In this document: piece by piece, positions 35,723 to 47,744 of the stretch
How positions within the stretch are numbered: position 1 is the first letter of the stretch
Layout: each line of letters starts with the position of its first letter
Assembly: GCA_013215655.1 (NCBI GenBank)
Contig: JABSOX010000012.1
Coordinates: forward strand, 11,423-75,422
DNA length: 64,000 nt
From: Colwellia sp.
GTDB lineage: Bacteria > Pseudomonadota > Gammaproteobacteria > Enterobacterales > Alteromonadaceae
Direction: 5' to 3'
The notes under the pieces: model-generated
The model's input: the letters and a program-made list of their open reading frames with translations, nothing else
Database searches by the model: none
What the model was told of the DNA's origin: nothing
Program-made: the position numbers and the translations under genes

Positions 35723-38422
35723 TTAAGTCAATTTACCATGACATTGTTTGTATTTTTTACCTGAGCCACAAGGACAAGGCTCATTACGACCAACACGAGG
35801 CACAGCTGGTTTTTCTGTCGCTGCACTTGATGACGCATGTTTGAACTCTTTAGGTAATTCTTCAGCTTTACGATGTTGTTCTTCAACTGCTTCAACATCT
35901 GACTCTGCTTTGATTTGCACTTTACTTAAAATACCAACAACGTCATATTTTAAGTTATCTAATAACTCGGCGAAAAGTTCAAACGATTCACGTTTAAATT
36001 CTTGTTTTGGATTTTTTTGTGCATAACCACGTAAATGTATGCCTTGACGTAAATGATCCATCGCCGCCAAATGTTCTTTCCAATGAGAGTCCAAGCTTTG
36101 TAACATTACCGCTTTTTCAAATTGACGTAGCACATCTGCACCAACCATCTCTTCTTTGGCAGCATAAACGCTTTCGACTTGCTCCATTATTTTTTCTCGA
36201 ACCGTTTCTTCATGTAAATTGCTATCTTCCGCCAACCACTTAGCAATAGGCAAATCAAGTGTAAGTTCACCTTTAAGTTGCTCTTCTAGTGCTGGAATAT
36301 CCCACATTTCTTCCATTGATTCTCGTGGAATATGTTGGTCAATAATACCCGTAACTACATCGCCACGAATGGCTTTAATGACATCTTCAATATCGGCTTC
36401 ATCCATCAACTCATTACGTTGCTCATAAATAACTTTACGTTGATCGTTAGCAACATCATCAAACTCAAGTAATTGCTTACGAATATCAAAGTTACGTCCT
36501 TCAACTTTTCGTTGTGCATTTTCAATACTTTTAGTAACCCAAGGATGTTCAATAGCTTCACCATGTTCCATGCCAAGCTTACGCATCATATTACTGATAC
36601 GTTCTGATGCAAAGATACGCATCAAACCATCTTCCATTGACAAGTAAAAACGTGTTGATCCAGCATCACCTTGACGACCTGAACGACCACGTAATTGATT
36701 ATCGATTCGACGAGATTCATGACGTTCCGTCGCAACGATATGCAAACCACCCAGTGCTAATACTTTATCGTGCTCAATTTGCCACTCAGCCGTTAATTTT
36801 TCTGTTTGTTCTGCACTCGGGTTCTTAAGTTTTGCTAAAGTTGCCCCTAAATTACCACCTAGTACAATATCTGTACCACGACCTGCCATGTTAGTTGCTA
36901 TGGTTACAGCGCCAACTTTACCGGCATCAGCAACAATCTCTGCTTCTTGCTGATGAAATTTAGCGTTAAGTACTTTATGTTTGATTTTAGCTTTCTTTAA
37001 AAAGTCAGATAAAAATTCTGACGTTTCGATGCTGATTGTACCCACTAATACTGGCTGGCCGCGTTCAACACAATCTTTTATATCTTCTAATATCGCTTCA
37101 AACTTTTCTTCTCCAGTCAGATAAATCAGATCGGCTTTATCATCACGAACCATAGGTTGATTGGTCGGAATAACAACCGTTTCTAAACCATAAATATGAC
37201 TGAACTCAAATGCTTCAGTATCCGCCGTTCCGGTCATTCCTGAAAGTTTTTCATAAAGACGGAAAAAGTTTTGAAATGTTATCGAGGCAAGTGTTTGATT
37301 TTCATTTTGAATGTTTACACCTTCTTTCGCTTCAACGGCTTGATGTAAACCTTCAGACCAACGACGTCCTTCCATCGTACGGCCAGTATGTTCATCAACG
37401 ATGACCACTTCGCCATCTTTAACAATATAGTCGACATCTTTTAGAAAGAGTTTATGAGCACGTAGTGCTGCCATAACATGGTGCAATAAAGTGATATTAC
37501 TAGCAGAGAACAGGGAATCGCCATCTTGCATTAAGCTCTTTTCTTGCATTATTTCTTCAATGCGTATTTGTCCACGTTCAGTTAGATAAATTTGTTTGGC
37601 TTTTTCATCAATAGTGAAATCACCTTCAACAAAATCTTCTTTTTGTCCTGTTTCTTCGTCTTTATCTTCTTCGTTTTGTAAAACAAGTGTCGGTACAATG
37701 GTATTGATAATACTGTAAGTTTCTGCGTTGTCTTCAGCCTGACCCGAAATAATTAACGGCGTACGCGCTTCATCAATTAATATTGAATCAACTTCATCAA
37801 TAATCGCAAAGTTAAGTTGTTTTTGAGCTCGTTCTTCTGGTGAAAACGCCATGTTGTCACGTAAATAATCAAAGCCAAACTCATTATTGGTGCCGTAAGT
37901 AACATCCGCTTGATATGCTGCTTGTTTGGCTACAGGGTCCATACCGGCAATATTACAACCAACCGTCATGCCCAAAAATTCAAATAAAGGTCTACTCCAA
38001 TCGCCATCACGGGTCGCTAAGTAATCATTAACCGTAATTACATGAACACCATTTCCTGTTAGTGCATTTAAATATGATGGCAATGTTGCTGTTAGTGTTT
38101 TACCTTCACCGGTACGCATTTCAGCAATTTTACCGTCATTAAGTACCATGCCACCGATCATTTGTACGTCGAAGTGACGCATACCAAAGACACGTTTACT
38201 GGCTTCTCGCACAACTGCAAATGCTTCTGGCAAGATGTCATCTAAGGTTTCTTCCTTGGCAAGGCGCTCTTTAAATTCAGCTGTTTTTTGTTTTAATTCT
38301 TCATCGCTTAAGGCTTCAATTATTGGCTCTAGTGCATTTATTTTTTTGACTTCTTTTTGCATTTCTTTAAGTAATCGGTCATTACGACTACCAAACAGCT
38401 TTCTTATTAACTTTACAAACAT
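35723..38422 (-). CDS. secA: Preprotein translocase ATPase SecA
   Basis: SecA drives proteins through SecYEG. The frame is open back to a TTG at 38479, but ATG 38422 yields the family N-terminus ([20 protein letters not shown]) and 899 residues, close to E. coli (901). Visible are Walker [14 protein letters not shown], the DEAD-type [17 protein letters not shown], the second ATPase motif region [29 protein letters not shown], and the C-terminal zinc/SecB-binding tail [14 protein letters not shown]. No SecM-like arrest peptide gene precedes it. Confidence 0.97.
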   Translation of the reverse strand: MFVKLIRKLFGSRNDRLLKEMQKEVKKINALEPIIEALSDEELKQKTAEFKERLAKEETLDDILPEAFAVVREASKRVFGMRHFDVQMIGGMVLNDGKIAEMRTGEGKTLTATLPSYLNALTGNGVHVITVNDYLATRDGDWSRPLFEFLGMTVGCNIAGMDPVAKQAAYQADVTYGTNNEFGFDYLRDNMAFSPEERAQKQLNFAIIDEVDSILIDEARTPLIISGQAEDNAETYSIINTIVPTLVLQNEEDKDEETGQKEDFVEGDFTIDEKAKQIYLTERGQIRIEEIMQEKSLMQDGDSLFSASNITLLHHVMAALRAHKLFLKDVDYIVKDGEVVIVDEHTGRTMEGRRWSEGLHQAVEAKEGVNIQNENQTLASITFQNFFRLYEKLSGMTGTADTEAFEFSHIYGLETVVIPTNQPMVRDDKADLIYLTGEEKFEAILEDIKDCVERGQPVLVGTISIETSEFLSDFLKKAKIKHKVLNAKFHQQEAEIVADAGKVGAVTIATNMAGRGTDIVLGGNLGATLAKLKNPSAEQTEKLTAEWQIEHDKVLALGGLHIVATERHESRRIDNQLRGRSGRQGDAGSTRFYLSMEDGLMRIFASERISNMMRKLGMEHGEAIEHPWVTKSIENAQRKVEGRNFDIRKQLLEFDDVANDQRKVIYEQRNELMDEADIEDVIKAIRGDVVTGIIDQHIPRESMEEMWDIPALEEQLKGELTLDLPIAKWLAEDSNLHEETVREKIMEQVESVYAAKEEMVGADVLRQFEKAVMLQSLDSHWKEHLAAMDHLRQGIHLRGYAQKNPKQEFKRESFELFAELLDNLKYDVVGILSKVQIKAESDVEAVEEQHRKAEELPKEFKHASSSAATEKPAVPRVGRNEPCPCGSGKKYKQCHGKLT

Positions 38423-38514
38423 CTTATTAAACCATGTTGAGAAGAAGATCTTCCGCTTGAAAATAAAATGATCGGACAATGCCGACCACGTTTTGTTGTA
38501 TTAATTCTTTAAAT

Positions 38515-39420
38515 CTATTTTTTTGCTTTTCGATAAACGTACTTTATTGGGTCTACTTGTTTATTGTTCTTTAATATTTCATAGTGAACATGTGGCCCAG
38601 TTGAACGCCCTGTGCTCCCCATATGCGCAATTACTTGACCTTTAGCAACCACATCACCTACAGCTACCAATAAGTCTTTATTATGACCATAACGGGTTTT
38701 TAACCCTTTGCCATGATTGATCTCTATCAAATGCCCGTAACCATAACGCTCTCCAGACCAAGTAACAACACCTGAAGCCGTGGCGACTATATTTGCATCT
38801 TCTTTACCTGCAAAGTCAATGCCTTTGTGCATTGCTGGTCGACCATTAAAAGGGTCTTTCCTTATACCGAAGTATGAAGATAACCATCCTTTAGTAATTG
38901 GTTTACCAGATAGATAACTGTTATTTTCTATATGGTGACCCAAAGTTAAAGATTCAAGCATTTCTAACTGTTTTTCTTCAAAACTTAATTGCGACTCTAA
39001 TTTAGAAATATTTAACAATAATGCGGCCAGTGACATTTTACTGCTTTGGGCAGCTTGTAACATTGGACCACCGCTCGGCGGTAATTGTTGAAAGTTAAAC
39101 TCTTTATCCGGAATATTTGCTTCACTTGCGAGGCGGTCACCCAATGCATTTAAACGTAAAACATGACTTTGTAATTCCGCCAACTTAATGGTTAACGCCG
39201 TCATTTGCTGTTCATTAATTTTTGGGGATGACAATGAGTTTTGAACTGAACTAGCGAGAGAATAAAGAGGCTTTTCTGGTACCGCATCAGACGATGCAAC
39301 CAAATGAACTATAAACCCTGAAATTAAAGCAAAAAACAGCAATGCGGATAACCAATGAAGTTTATTTAACTTCATTGAAAACCTAACGTTTTTCCCTCTA
39401 TACAGTAATGTTAAACTCAT
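38515..39420 (-). CDS. M23 family peptidase (LytM-domain, membrane-anchored)
   Basis: The 301-residue protein has a membrane helix (WLSALLFFALISGFIVHLVA, about residues 23-42). A coiled-coil region (about 75-160) is followed by a C-terminal LytM/M23 domain. The zinc ligands appear intact: MHKGIDFAG and GPHVHYEIL, so peptidoglycan endopeptidase activity is plausible. Family members with the same layout act at the septum or in envelope maintenance. It lies directly upstream of secA, in the place of secM in enteric bacteria, and downstream of lpxC. Met16 (39375) is an alternative start with a weak Shine-Dalgarno. Confidence 0.9.
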   Translation of the reverse strand: MSLTLLYRGKNVRFSMKLNKLHWLSALLFFALISGFIVHLVASSDAVPEKPLYSLASSVQNSLSSPKINEQQMTALTIKLAELQSHVLRLNALGDRLASEANIPDKEFNFQQLPPSGGPMLQAAQSSKMSLAALLLNISKLESQLSFEEKQLEMLESLTLGHHIENNSYLSGKPITKGWLSSYFGIRKDPFNGRPAMHKGIDFAGKEDANIVATASGVVTWSGERYGYGHLIEINHGKGLKTRYGHNKDLLVAVGDVVAKGQVIAHMGSTGRSTGPHVHYEILKNNKQVDPIKYVYRKAKK

Positions 39421-39680
39421 ATGTTATTAGCTACTATCTTCACAATTTATTAGCATGATTAATAAACCACGCATTTAGGTATTATATTTTTACTAGTGCA
39501 ACGCACTTTCGCATAAAACAGGTCAAAAACCAATGATTTAACTTTAATATCCAAATTTGACTATTGCTTCAATTCAGGTTTAGTTGATATTTTAAACAAT
39601 GTAATCACGCGACATAGAACGAGTATAACAGCTCCCCCTTTTTTTTGTTATCGTCGCTTTCATAGATATGCAGAATCTTT

Positions 39681-39708
39681 TGTCGAGGTAAATCATCGAC
39701 CTACAAAT
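39681..39708. repeat. Dispersed palindromic intergenic repeat, minimal copy
   Basis: TGTCGAGGTAAATCATCGAC then CTACAAAT keeps only the two ends of the family with almost no interior. Confidence 0.7.
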
Positions 39709-39722
39709 CATCCTGTTCATAT

Positions 39723-39752
39723 AATAAAGCCCATCGTGAGACGGGCTTTATT
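39723..39752 (-). terminator. Terminator after lpxC
   Basis: AATAAAGCCC and GGGCTTTATT form a 10-bp stem with a 10-base loop, 15 bases after the lpxC stop. It probably ends the dcw-lpxC transcript. Confidence 0.7.
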
Positions 39753-39766
39753 AAATAATTTTTAGT

Positions 39767-40684
39767 TTAGAATGTTGAAGGATTCAACTCCTGATATTGG
39801 ATAGGTGAAGTTTCTTCATCTTGGAATGTTACCCACTCCCACGACTCTTTTTGTTTAAATATTTCTCTTAATAAGAGGTTATTTATTGCATGCCCTGATT
39901 TGAATGCATTTAGCTCACCTAAAATACTAGTGCCAGCCATATATAGATCGCCAATCGCATCAAGCATTTTATGTTTTACAAATTCATCATCATAACGTAA
40001 GTCATCTTTATTCAGCATGCGATATTCATCAAGTACAATAGCGTTTTCTAAGCTGCCACCTAAGGCAAGATTATGAGAACGTAAAAACTCAAAATCTTTC
40101 ATAAAACCGAACGTTCTTGCACGACTGATTTCTTTAATGAATGAACAGCTCGTTAAATCTAAGCTCATTGTTTGGCAAGTATTGGCAATTACCGGATGAT
40201 CAAATTCGATAGCAAAATTTAACCTAAAACCTTCATAAGGTTTTAGCTCTGCCCATTTATCGCCTTCCTCAACACGAATGGTCTTTTTAATACGAATAAA
40301 GCGCTTCGCTACATTTGTGGTTTCGATGCCTACCGATTGTATTAAATAAACAAAAGGTAGGGCGCTGCCATCCATAATTGGAATTTCAGGTGAATCGACA
40401 TCAATAACGAGGTTATCAATGCCTAACGCTGAAATAGCAGCTAAAAGGTGCTCGACGGTGGAAATCTTAACACCTTGTTCATTTACTAAACACGTACATA
40501 AAGTCGTTTCGCCAACAGCCTCAGGCGTCGCTTTAATATCAACAATGGGGTCGAGGTCAACACGGCGAAAAACAATACCTGTGTTTGCAGGTGCAGGACG
40601 GAGAGTGATCTGCACCTTTTCACCTTTATGTAGACCAACACCAATGGCTGATACACTTTCTTTAATCGTACGTTGTTTAATCAT
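39767..40684 (-). CDS. lpxC: UDP-3-O-acyl-N-acetylglucosamine deacetylase LpxC
   Basis: LpxC performs the committed step of lipid A synthesis. ATG 40684 gives [19 protein letters not shown] and exactly 305 residues, the E. coli length; the longer frame from 40741 adds an unrelated leader. Zinc ligands are seen in STVEHLLAA (His) and [14 protein letters not shown] (His and Asp), and the catalytic His is in KSGHAINN near the C-terminus. It follows ftsZ as in E. coli, with 142 bases between. Confidence 0.97.
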   Translation of the reverse strand: MIKQRTIKESVSAIGVGLHKGEKVQITLRPAPANTGIVFRRVDLDPIVDIKATPEAVGETTLCTCLVNEQGVKISTVEHLLAAISALGIDNLVIDVDSPEIPIMDGSALPFVYLIQSVGIETTNVAKRFIRIKKTIRVEEGDKWAELKPYEGFRLNFAIEFDHPVIANTCQTMSLDLTSCSFIKEISRARTFGFMKDFEFLRSHNLALGGSLENAIVLDEYRMLNKDDLRYDDEFVKHKMLDAIGDLYMAGTSILGELNAFKSGHAINNLLLREIFKQKESWEWVTFQDEETSPIQYQELNPSTF

Positions 40685-40826
40685 AAATAGCCTTCTTAAG
40701 CATTTACTTGTTGTCTGAGCCACTAAATTTGGTGAGCACACCTACTCGGTGGCCGCACTCGTTTTAACGGGCGCACAATATAGCAAATAATCTTAACAAA
40801 ATCAAAACCTCAGCTTTTTATCTATT

Positions 40827-41990
40827 TTAGTCTGCTTGTTTACGTAAAAAAGCAGGTATATCTAAATAGTTATCTAAGTCTGCCGAAGCTACTTTTTGTA
40901 CCTGTGCATTCGCTTCCGGCATCACGACAGGATTAGCGTTCACTTCAATTTGTGGGCTAGGAATAAAATCTCCGCCAACCACTTGCTGCTCAATTTGTGG
41001 CGCTGGATTAACTAAAGTAATATCAGGCTTACGTTCTGCGCCAATACCTGTAGCAACAACCGTAACTCGTAGCTCTTCTGTCATTTCTGGGTCAATAACT
41101 GCGCCAACAACAACCGTTGCATTTTCTGACGCAAAGGCTTTAACCGCATTACCAACAGTTTCAAACTCATCAATACTAATGTCCATACCAGCAGTAATAT
41201 TCACTAATATACCGCGAGCACCCGCTAGATCAACATCTTCAAGTAACGGACTAGAAATCGCAGCTTCTGCCGCTTCTTCAGCACGATCTTCACCTGATGC
41301 TATACCAGACCCCATCATCGCTGTTCCCATTTCAGACATTACCGTGCGAACATCTGCAAAATCCACGTTTATGAGTCCTGGACGAGTAATAAGTTCCGCA
41401 ATTCCTTGCACGGCACCTAATAAAACATCATTAGCTGCTTTAAAAGCATCTAACAAACTTGTGCCTGGACCTAATACTTTTAATAATTTTTCGTTTGGAA
41501 TAGTGATTAACGAATCAACATGCTTGGACAAAAACTCAATGCCTTGATCCGCATAATTCATACGTTTTTTACCTTCAAAAGGAAAAGGTTTAGTTACAAC
41601 GGCTACAGTCAATATGCCCATTTCTTTGGCAATTTCAGCAACAACAGGTGCGGCACCAGTGCCCGTACCACCACCCATACCCGCAGCAATGAAGACCATG
41701 TCTGCGCCTTTAAGTGTTTCTTTTATTATTTCTCTATCTTCTTCAGCACTACGACGACCAATTTCTGGATTAGCACCTGCACCTAAACCTTTTGTTACGT
41801 CAGCACCTATTTGTAAGGTCACATTAGCCGCTGAATTACGTAGTGCCTGCGAGTCGGTATTTGCAGTAATAAATTCAACACCTTCAATAGTTTGGCATAC
41901 CATATGTTCTACCGCATTACCGCCACCGCCACCAACACCAATAACTTTAATGATCGCTTCTTCGTTATGATCTTCCATTAATTCAAACAT
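40827..41990 (-). CDS. ftsZ: Cell division GTPase FtsZ
   Basis: FtsZ polymerises into the Z ring. The tubulin signature [18 protein letters not shown] is present, as are [15 protein letters not shown] and [11 protein letters not shown]. The C-terminal partner-binding peptide is [17 protein letters not shown], which FtsA, ZipA and ZapD recognise. The frame is open to 42029, but ATG 41990 has GGAG nine bases upstream and gives the E. coli-like N-terminus [12 protein letters not shown] and 387 residues. A disordered linker lies at about 320-365. Confidence 0.97.
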   Translation of the reverse strand: MFELMEDHNEEAIIKVIGVGGGGGNAVEHMVCQTIEGVEFITANTDSQALRNSAANVTLQIGADVTKGLGAGANPEIGRRSAEEDREIIKETLKGADMVFIAAGMGGGTGTGAAPVVAEIAKEMGILTVAVVTKPFPFEGKKRMNYADQGIEFLSKHVDSLITIPNEKLLKVLGPGTSLLDAFKAANDVLLGAVQGIAELITRPGLINVDFADVRTVMSEMGTAMMGSGIASGEDRAEEAAEAAISSPLLEDVDLAGARGILVNITAGMDISIDEFETVGNAVKAFASENATVVVGAVIDPEMTEELRVTVVATGIGAERKPDITLVNPAPQIEQQVVGGDFIPSPQIEVNANPVVMPEANAQVQKVASADLDNYLDIPAFLRKQAD

Positions 41991-42069
41991 TTTTATATTC
42001 TCCGATTTTATAATGTTTTGTTCCACCAAAACTTCTTTTTAGTCACTTCTTGTTTACAAGAAATAATTC

Positions 42070-43299
42070 CTAAAACTCACCTTTAAACCAAGCAACAATG
42101 CGCGCGCCAATACTTTTGACACCATCACTACTCTCGTTATTCTGTTGTTCATTAGCTTGCATACCATAATGTAACAAGCCAACAACCGTTGCATAGGTCG
42201 GGTCGTTGACATATTCCTTTAAGCCACATACATCCATAGGCGTTGCGACACGTACTGGCATTTGAAAAACTTCTTCTGCAAACTCAACCACACCTTCCAT
42301 CTTAGAAGTACCACCAGTTAAAACATAACCTGCCGCAATTTGATCTTCTAAACCACTTTCACGTAACTCTTCTTGAATAAGCTCAAACAATTCCTGATAA
42401 CGAGGCTCTACCACCTCAGCTAAAGTATGACGAGACATTGACCTTGCCGGACGACCACCAACACTAGGTACTTCAATGCTTTCTTCCATGCTCACCATGT
42501 GTCGTAATGCACAAGCATATTGCACTTTTATATCTTCAGCATGGCTAATCGGTGTTCTGAATATTTTTGCTATATCACTGGTTACTTGATTTCCAGCAAC
42601 AGGAATAACCGCGGTATGACGCAATGCACCACCCGTAAATACTGAAATATCCATAGTGCCCGCACCAATATCAACTACACATATACCGAGTTCTTTTTCA
42701 TCTTCAGTAACAACCGAGTAACTTGACGCTAGTGCTGAAAAAATCAATTGGTCTGCACTTAAATCACAGCGTTCAACACATTTAACGATGTTTTTTGCCA
42801 TATCGTTAGCACAGGTAATAATATGCACTTTTGCTTCCATACGAACGCCTGACATACCGATTGGGCTTTTTATACCGTCTTGGCAATCGATGCTGTATTC
42901 CTGTGGTAATACATGCAGCATTCTACGTTCTGCAGAAATAGGCACTGAACGCGCGGTATGAATAACATTATCAACGTCTTCTTGGATCACTTCTTTGTCA
43001 TTAATTGGCACCATACCATTCTCATTTTGACAACTAATGTGCTTTCCAGAGATACCTAAATACACCGAACTTATGTGACAATCTGCCATTAGTTCTGCTT
43101 CATTGATGGCACGTTGTATCGATTGGATCACCAGATTAAGGTCGTTAACACCACCTTTATCCATGCCCCGCGCAGGCTGATTACCAACACCGACAATACT
43201 CAATTGGTTATCAGGCGTAATTTCACCTACCGCCACCGATATTTTTGAAGTTCCAATGTCTAAACCTACCACGAGGTTTCTATCTATTACTTTTGACAT
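42070..43299 (-). CDS. ftsA: Cell division protein FtsA
   Basis: FtsA is the actin-like ATPase that tethers FtsZ to the membrane. The 409-residue protein shows the phosphate loop LVVGLDIGTSKISVAVGE, MDKGGVNDL and SGKHISCQNE of the 1C domain. Further on come CVVDIGAGTMDISVF, VLTGGTSKMEG and a C-terminal amphipathic helix (IGARIVAWFKGEF) for membrane binding. It lies between ftsQ and ftsZ. Confidence 0.97.
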   Translation of the reverse strand: MSKVIDRNLVVGLDIGTSKISVAVGEITPDNQLSIVGVGNQPARGMDKGGVNDLNLVIQSIQRAINEAELMADCHISSVYLGISGKHISCQNENGMVPINDKEVIQEDVDNVIHTARSVPISAERRMLHVLPQEYSIDCQDGIKSPIGMSGVRMEAKVHIITCANDMAKNIVKCVERCDLSADQLIFSALASSYSVVTEDEKELGICVVDIGAGTMDISVFTGGALRHTAVIPVAGNQVTSDIAKIFRTPISHAEDIKVQYACALRHMVSMEESIEVPSVGGRPARSMSRHTLAEVVEPRYQELFELIQEELRESGLEDQIAAGYVLTGGTSKMEGVVEFAEEVFQMPVRVATPMDVCGLKEYVNDPTYATVVGLLHYGMQANEQQNNESSDGVKSIGARIVAWFKGEF

Positions 43300-43329
43300 T
43301 TATTTATACTCATGAGTATTAGCTCTTTG

Positions 43330-44148
43330 TTATGTATCAACGCTTTTCCAACCAACAGCTAATCCGGTATCGTAACGAAGATCGATATAATCAACTTGCT
43401 GATTTTTCTTTTTATTTATTTTAATTTGTGGATAAGCATCCATAAACCTTTGGATTCTTTCTACGCGATTTTCTCTACCTAAATCCAACGTTACGCCATC
43501 ATTAAGTATTAATTGCCAAGCAAAACGCTCAGATAAAACCAATTCATCTATATTTAAATCACTATAATCAAGTAATTGATTGAGATTAGTGAAATTCTCT
43601 AGTGCTAGCTCTTCGGTACCTTCTGGACCAAAAAAATTAGGTAATTCATTGATTAAACGACTGGTATTCGCTTGAAAAACATCGCCATATTGGTTAATCA
43701 ACATATCTCCATTCCAATAAGCAATGGGCGTTTGATCAACAATGTATATTTTCAATTCATTAGGCCACTGTTTACGAACAGAAACTGAATATACCCATGG
43801 CAACTGTGATACATGCTTTTGCACGTCGTTAACATCAACTTTAAAAAAGTTACCTAAATTAATATTTTCAATAGCCGTTTCTATGTCCAATTTATTGGTA
43901 TAAACCATTTCTCCACTGATCACTAACGAAGTAACCGGTGCAGACTCGTCAGCAGATAAGTTCTTAGTTAATAACCAACTTGCTGATAAAATACCGACAA
44001 TCACTAATACAAAAAATGTCACGCCAAACCAAAATGACCAATGAACACTTTCAGCATTTGATGGTTCATTTATCTGGTCATGAGACAGCTCACCTATTAT
44101 TTCATGTAAGTCAGGCTGAAATTCTTGCTTGGTGATTTGAGTCGACAT
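43330..44148 (-). CDS. ftsQ: Cell division protein FtsQ
   Basis: FtsQ is a bitopic inner-membrane scaffold that links early and late divisome proteins. It has one transmembrane helix (FWFGVTFFVLVIVGILSASWLL, in two runs, about residues 37-58). A POTRA domain follows (LVISGEMVYTNKLDIETAI onward), then the FtsQ beta domain. ATG 44148 follows the ddlB stop by one base and has GGAGAG eight bases upstream, so it is preferred over 44181. The product is then 272 residues (E. coli 276). Confidence 0.93.
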   Translation of the reverse strand: MSTQITKQEFQPDLHEIIGELSHDQINEPSNAESVHWSFWFGVTFFVLVIVGILSASWLLTKNLSADESAPVTSLVISGEMVYTNKLDIETAIENINLGNFFKVDVNDVQKHVSQLPWVYSVSVRKQWPNELKIYIVDQTPIAYWNGDMLINQYGDVFQANTSRLINELPNFFGPEGTEELALENFTNLNQLLDYSDLNIDELVLSERFAWQLILNDGVTLDLGRENRVERIQRFMDAYPQIKINKKKNQQVDYIDLRYDTGLAVGWKSVDT

Positions 44149-44149
44149 A

Positions 44150-45100
44150 TTAGCGACTCTCCGTTGATACATCGTCATCAATACTAATTTTTATAATCTT
44201 ACTCACTAACTCACTAAAACTTAGGCCATGCACAAGTGCAGCTTTAGGCACAAGTGAGGTTTCAGTCATACCGGGAACGGTATTCACTTCAAGTAATTGC
44301 CAATCCCCTTGTTCGTTACGCATTATATCAACACGTCCCCAACCTTTTGCACCCGTTGCCTTAAATGCTTTTAGTGATAATTGCTTTAATTGTTCTTCTT
44401 CATCCGCTGGTAAATCGCACGGACAATGATATTGCGTAGTAGTGGATTCATATTTAGCTTTATAATCATAAAACTCACGGGGTGTTTCCATGTGAATCGC
44501 TGGCAAAGCCTCATTACCTAAAATGGCTACGGTATATTCTGGGCCATTGATCCAAGCTTCAACTAATACCTGTTGATCAAATAAGAATGCCGCTTTTAGT
44601 GCATTATCTAATGCTTCTTTCTCTTCAGCTTGTGCCATACCAATGCTTGAGCCTTCATTAGCTGGCTTAACCATTACTCGACCACCAAGGTTCTTTAATA
44701 TCTCTTCAGCTTGACTCGACTGATATTGTGTTTTTTCAACAATAGTAAAGGGCGCTGTAGGTAAACCTAATGCTTGAAAAATTTGTTTACTGCGAATTTT
44801 GTCCATTGATAGTGCCGAGCCTAAAACATCAGAACCGGTGTAAGGAATGTTCATATACTGCAAAGCACCTTGCACGCAGCCATCTTCACCACCACGGCCA
44901 TGTAAAGCAATAAAAACGCGGTCAATACCTTGTTCAACTAAGTTACTTAAACAAAAACCTTTAGTATCAATAAGTTTCACGGTGAATCCCGCTTCTTTTA
45001 AACCTTTGGCAATCGCAGTTCCTGACATTAGTGATACTTCACGCTCAGCCGATATGCCGCCATACAGCACGGCGATAACTTGCGCTTTTATTGGTTTCAT
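44150..45100 (-). CDS. ddlB: D-alanine-D-alanine ligase DdlB
   Basis: Ddl makes the D-Ala-D-Ala dipeptide used by MurF. The 316-residue ATP-grasp enzyme has [47 protein letters not shown] and the C-terminal [20 protein letters not shown]. Its start overlaps the murC stop by four bases (ATGA). Context in the dcw cluster marks it as ddlB. Confidence 0.96.
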   Translation of the reverse strand: MKPIKAQVIAVLYGGISAEREVSLMSGTAIAKGLKEAGFTVKLIDTKGFCLSNLVEQGIDRVFIALHGRGGEDGCVQGALQYMNIPYTGSDVLGSALSMDKIRSKQIFQALGLPTAPFTIVEKTQYQSSQAEEILKNLGGRVMVKPANEGSSIGMAQAEEKEALDNALKAAFLFDQQVLVEAWINGPEYTVAILGNEALPAIHMETPREFYDYKAKYESTTTQYHCPCDLPADEEEQLKQLSLKAFKATGAKGWGRVDIMRNEQGDWQLLEVNTVPGMTETSLVPKAALVHGLSFSELVSKIIKISIDDDVSTESR

Positions 45101-46602
45101 CCCTTGCCACCTATTAGAGAGTCACCAACTTGTACGCCGCCAAGTAAAACATCAGATGAAAGTGATTTAGCAATGGTGCCAATATTACCTGCACCTTGCG
45201 TGATCACCATGTCACCATCTTGAAGCTGTGCACTGAGTAATTCAGCAAGCTTATTAGTATCGCTGACATAAATCGGCTCAACTTGGCCACGCAGTCTAAT
45301 ACTACGCGCTAAGCTTTTACTATCAGCTGTGGCAATAGGTGCCTCACCCGCAGAATAGACATCTAATAAAAATAAACAGTCAACTTCTGAGAGTACTTCA
45401 ACAAAATCTTCAAAAAGATCACGTGTACGTGAATAACGATGGGGTTGAAATATCATCACTAAGCGTTTATCTGACCAGCCATTTCTCATCGCTGCGATGG
45501 TTGCTTGTACTTCTCGTGGATGATGACCATAGTCATCCACTAATAGCATATTTCCCGCTTTTGTTTTTAGATCTGCAAGCTGTTCAAAACGGCGACCAAT
45601 TCCTGCAAAATTCCCCAAGGCACTACTTATTGCTTTATCTTCGATACCTTCATCACCCGCTACAGCTATTGCTGCAAGCGCATTAAGCACATTATGATGT
45701 CCCGGTAAATTAACACTAAGCTCTAATGGTTTTTGTTCTGCACGTTTAACTGTAAAAGTGCTCATCGCACCGTCTTGTTTAAAGCCAGTTGCTTGCACAT
45801 CAGCATCATCAGCAAAACCATAGGTAATTACCTGACGAGCAATACGTGGTAACAACTCACGTACTACTGGGTTATCTATACAAACGACTGCCAGACCATA
45901 AAAAGGCAAGTTATGAAGAAATTCAATGTAGGTATCTTTTAGTTTTTCAAAATCATTTTGGTATGTTTCCATATGATCTTCGTCAATATTGGTGATCACT
46001 GAAACCATAGGTTGTAAATGTAAAAACGACGCATCGCTTTCATCGGCTTCGGCAATTAAATATCGACTGCTGCCCAAACGTGCATTTGTTCCTGCACTAT
46101 TGAGTAAGCCACCAATAACAAACGTTGGATCTAGGTCTGCTTCACCAAAAATACTAGCAATTAAGCTGGTAGTAGTGGTTTTCCCATGGGTACCAGCAAT
46201 GGCGATACCATGCCTAAAACGCATTAACTCTGCTAGCATTTCTGCACGGCGTACAATAGGAATACGTAACTCTGCGGCTCTTTTTAATTCTGGATTTTCA
46301 AACGTTATTGCTGTTGAATAAACAATAACACTCGCCCCTTCAATATTATCTTGATGGTGGCCTATGGTTATTTTTGCACCTAATGTTGTTAAGCGTTTAA
46401 CCACTTGGTTTTCGCCAATATCAGATCCGGTGATCTCATAACCTTCATTTAGTAATACTTCGGCAATGCCGCCCATACCAGCGCCACCAATACCAACAAA
46501 GTGAATACGTTTTACCCGACGCATTTCAGGTGTTCTACTATTTGTCTTGTTATTCATTGCTTGTTTATTTGTTAGTTTATTCATTAATTCTTTATTACTC
46601 AT
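45097..46602 (-). CDS. murC: UDP-N-acetylmuramate-L-alanine ligase MurC
   Basis: MurC adds L-Ala to UDP-MurNAc. The 501-residue ligase shows [18 protein letters not shown], the ATP loop [21 protein letters not shown] and [13 protein letters not shown] 46602 overlaps the murG stop as ATGA and is preferred over a TTG at 46623. The N-terminus before the conserved core is Asn/Lys/Met-rich (about 25 residues) and resembles a lengthened, low-complexity lead. Confidence 0.96.
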   Translation of the reverse strand: MSNKELMNKLTNKQAMNNKTNSRTPEMRRVKRIHFVGIGGAGMGGIAEVLLNEGYEITGSDIGENQVVKRLTTLGAKITIGHHQDNIEGASVIVYSTAITFENPELKRAAELRIPIVRRAEMLAELMRFRHGIAIAGTHGKTTTTSLIASIFGEADLDPTFVIGGLLNSAGTNARLGSSRYLIAEADESDASFLHLQPMVSVITNIDEDHMETYQNDFEKLKDTYIEFLHNLPFYGLAVVCIDNPVVRELLPRIARQVITYGFADDADVQATGFKQDGAMSTFTVKRAEQKPLELSVNLPGHHNVLNALAAIAVAGDEGIEDKAISSALGNFAGIGRRFEQLADLKTKAGNMLLVDDYGHHPREVQATIAAMRNGWSDKRLVMIFQPHRYSRTRDLFEDFVEVLSEVDCLFLLDVYSAGEAPIATADSKSLARSIRLRGQVEPIYVSDTNKLAELLSAQLQDGDMVITQGAGNIGTIAKSLSSDVLLGGVQVGDSLIGGKG

Positions 46603-47744
46603 GGTACTAGCAACTCCTGACAAATCTTTGCAACACGGCTAGTTGCATCGGCATGGGCTGCATCATGAGCAGCCTTTGCCATTGATTGCACAACCTTATC
46701 GGAAATAAAAAGGCTGTTGAGCATTTGTGCTAATGTTGTTCCGTTAAACTCTTTTTGTGGTATTAACTTTGCTGCTCCTCGAGAGACAAGGTACATAGCA
46801 TTTTTAGTTTGATGGTCATCAACCGCATGAGGTAAAGGTACAAAAACTGCGGGTTTTGCTGCCATAGCAAGTTCAGAAACCGTTAAAGCACCCGCTCTGC
46901 AAATCACCACATCAGCCCATTGATAGGCTTCTGCCATATCATCAATAAACTCTGTGACTTTAATTTTTTCATTGTCTAAGCCGTATTCACGATAACTCGC
47001 CAGCACCGATTCAATATTTCCATTACCTGTTTGATGCCAAACGTCAATACTTTGTATTTTAATTTGCTTCATTGCTTGTGGCACAGTTTCATTTAAAACT
47101 TTTGCCCCTAAACTGCCACCCACAACTAATACTTTTTTACTACTTGCAGGCTGCTTAGGAATAACATTTTCAATGGCAATAATATCATCACGTAGTGGGT
47201 TACCAATCACTTGATGTTTGATGCTTGGCTTAAATGCTCCCGGAAAGGCACTCAATACTTTATTGGCTATATTGGCTAAAAAACGATTACTCATACCAGC
47301 AACCGCATTTTGCTCATGCAATACCAAAGGCTTTCTTAATAACCAAGCGGCAACACCACCCGGAACACTTGCATAACCGCCCATACCTAAAACGACATCA
47401 GGATTTACGCTACGAATGACTTGAATAGATTGCAAAACTGACTGCATCAATTTAAAAGGCGTTTTAATCCATGCTTGCCAGTTTTTATTACGCAGCCCTG
47501 CAATATTGATAAACGAAATATCATAACCATGCTCTGGCACAAGCGTTGCTTCCATACGTTTAGCTGTGCCTAGCCAATGAATATGCCAACCCTGAGATTT
47601 TAATTCATCAGCCACGGCAATACCCGGAAAGATATGCCCGCCAGTACCACCTGCCATCACTAACAAGGTAGGTTTTTTTCCCGTTTGGGTGAGAGGCTCA
47701 CTTTGAGTAGGAGATTCATCTTGAGTAAAGAATTGATTGCTCAT
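46599..47744 (-). CDS. murG: Undecaprenyldiphospho-muramoylpentapeptide GlcNAc-transferase MurG
   Basis: MurG turns lipid I into lipid II at the cytoplasmic face of the inner membrane. The glycosyltransferase-28 protein has the N-terminal G-loop [48 protein letters not shown], and the C-terminal donor-binding [20 protein letters not shown]. At 381 residues it is longer than E. coli MurG (355), because about 25 polar residues (Gln/Ser/Thr/Pro-rich) precede the core. It overlaps ftsW by four bases. Confidence 0.96.
   Translation of the reverse strand: MSNQFFTQDESPTQSEPLTQTGKKPTLLVMAGGTGGHIFPGIAVADELKSQGWHIHWLGTAKRMEATLVPEHGYDISFINIAGLRNKNWQAWIKTPFKLMQSVLQSIQVIRSVNPDVVLGMGGYASVPGGVAAWLLRKPLVLHEQNAVAGMSNRFLANIANKVLSAFPGAFKPSIKHQVIGNPLRDDIIAIENVIPKQPASSKKVLVVGGSLGAKVLNETVPQAMKQIKIQSIDVWHQTGNGNIESVLASYREYGLDNEKIKVTEFIDDMAEAYQWADVVICRAGALTVSELAMAAKPAVFVPLPHAVDDHQTKNAMYLVSRGAAKLIPQKEFNGTTLAQMLNSLFISDKVVQSMAKAAHDAAHADATSRVAKICQELLVP

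Larger units (their letters stand above)
39421..39766. other. Intergenic region between lpxC and the M23 gene
   Basis: 346 AT-rich bases without a credible gene. It contains a short palindromic-family copy (39681-39708) and a hairpin (39723-39752). A promoter for the M23-secA unit is expected near 39430-39500, but none is clear. Confidence 0.5.

Noticed and set aside
35748..36428. Plus-strand ORFs opposite secA
   Set aside because: They are antisense shadows of a well-conserved gene with no family resemblance.
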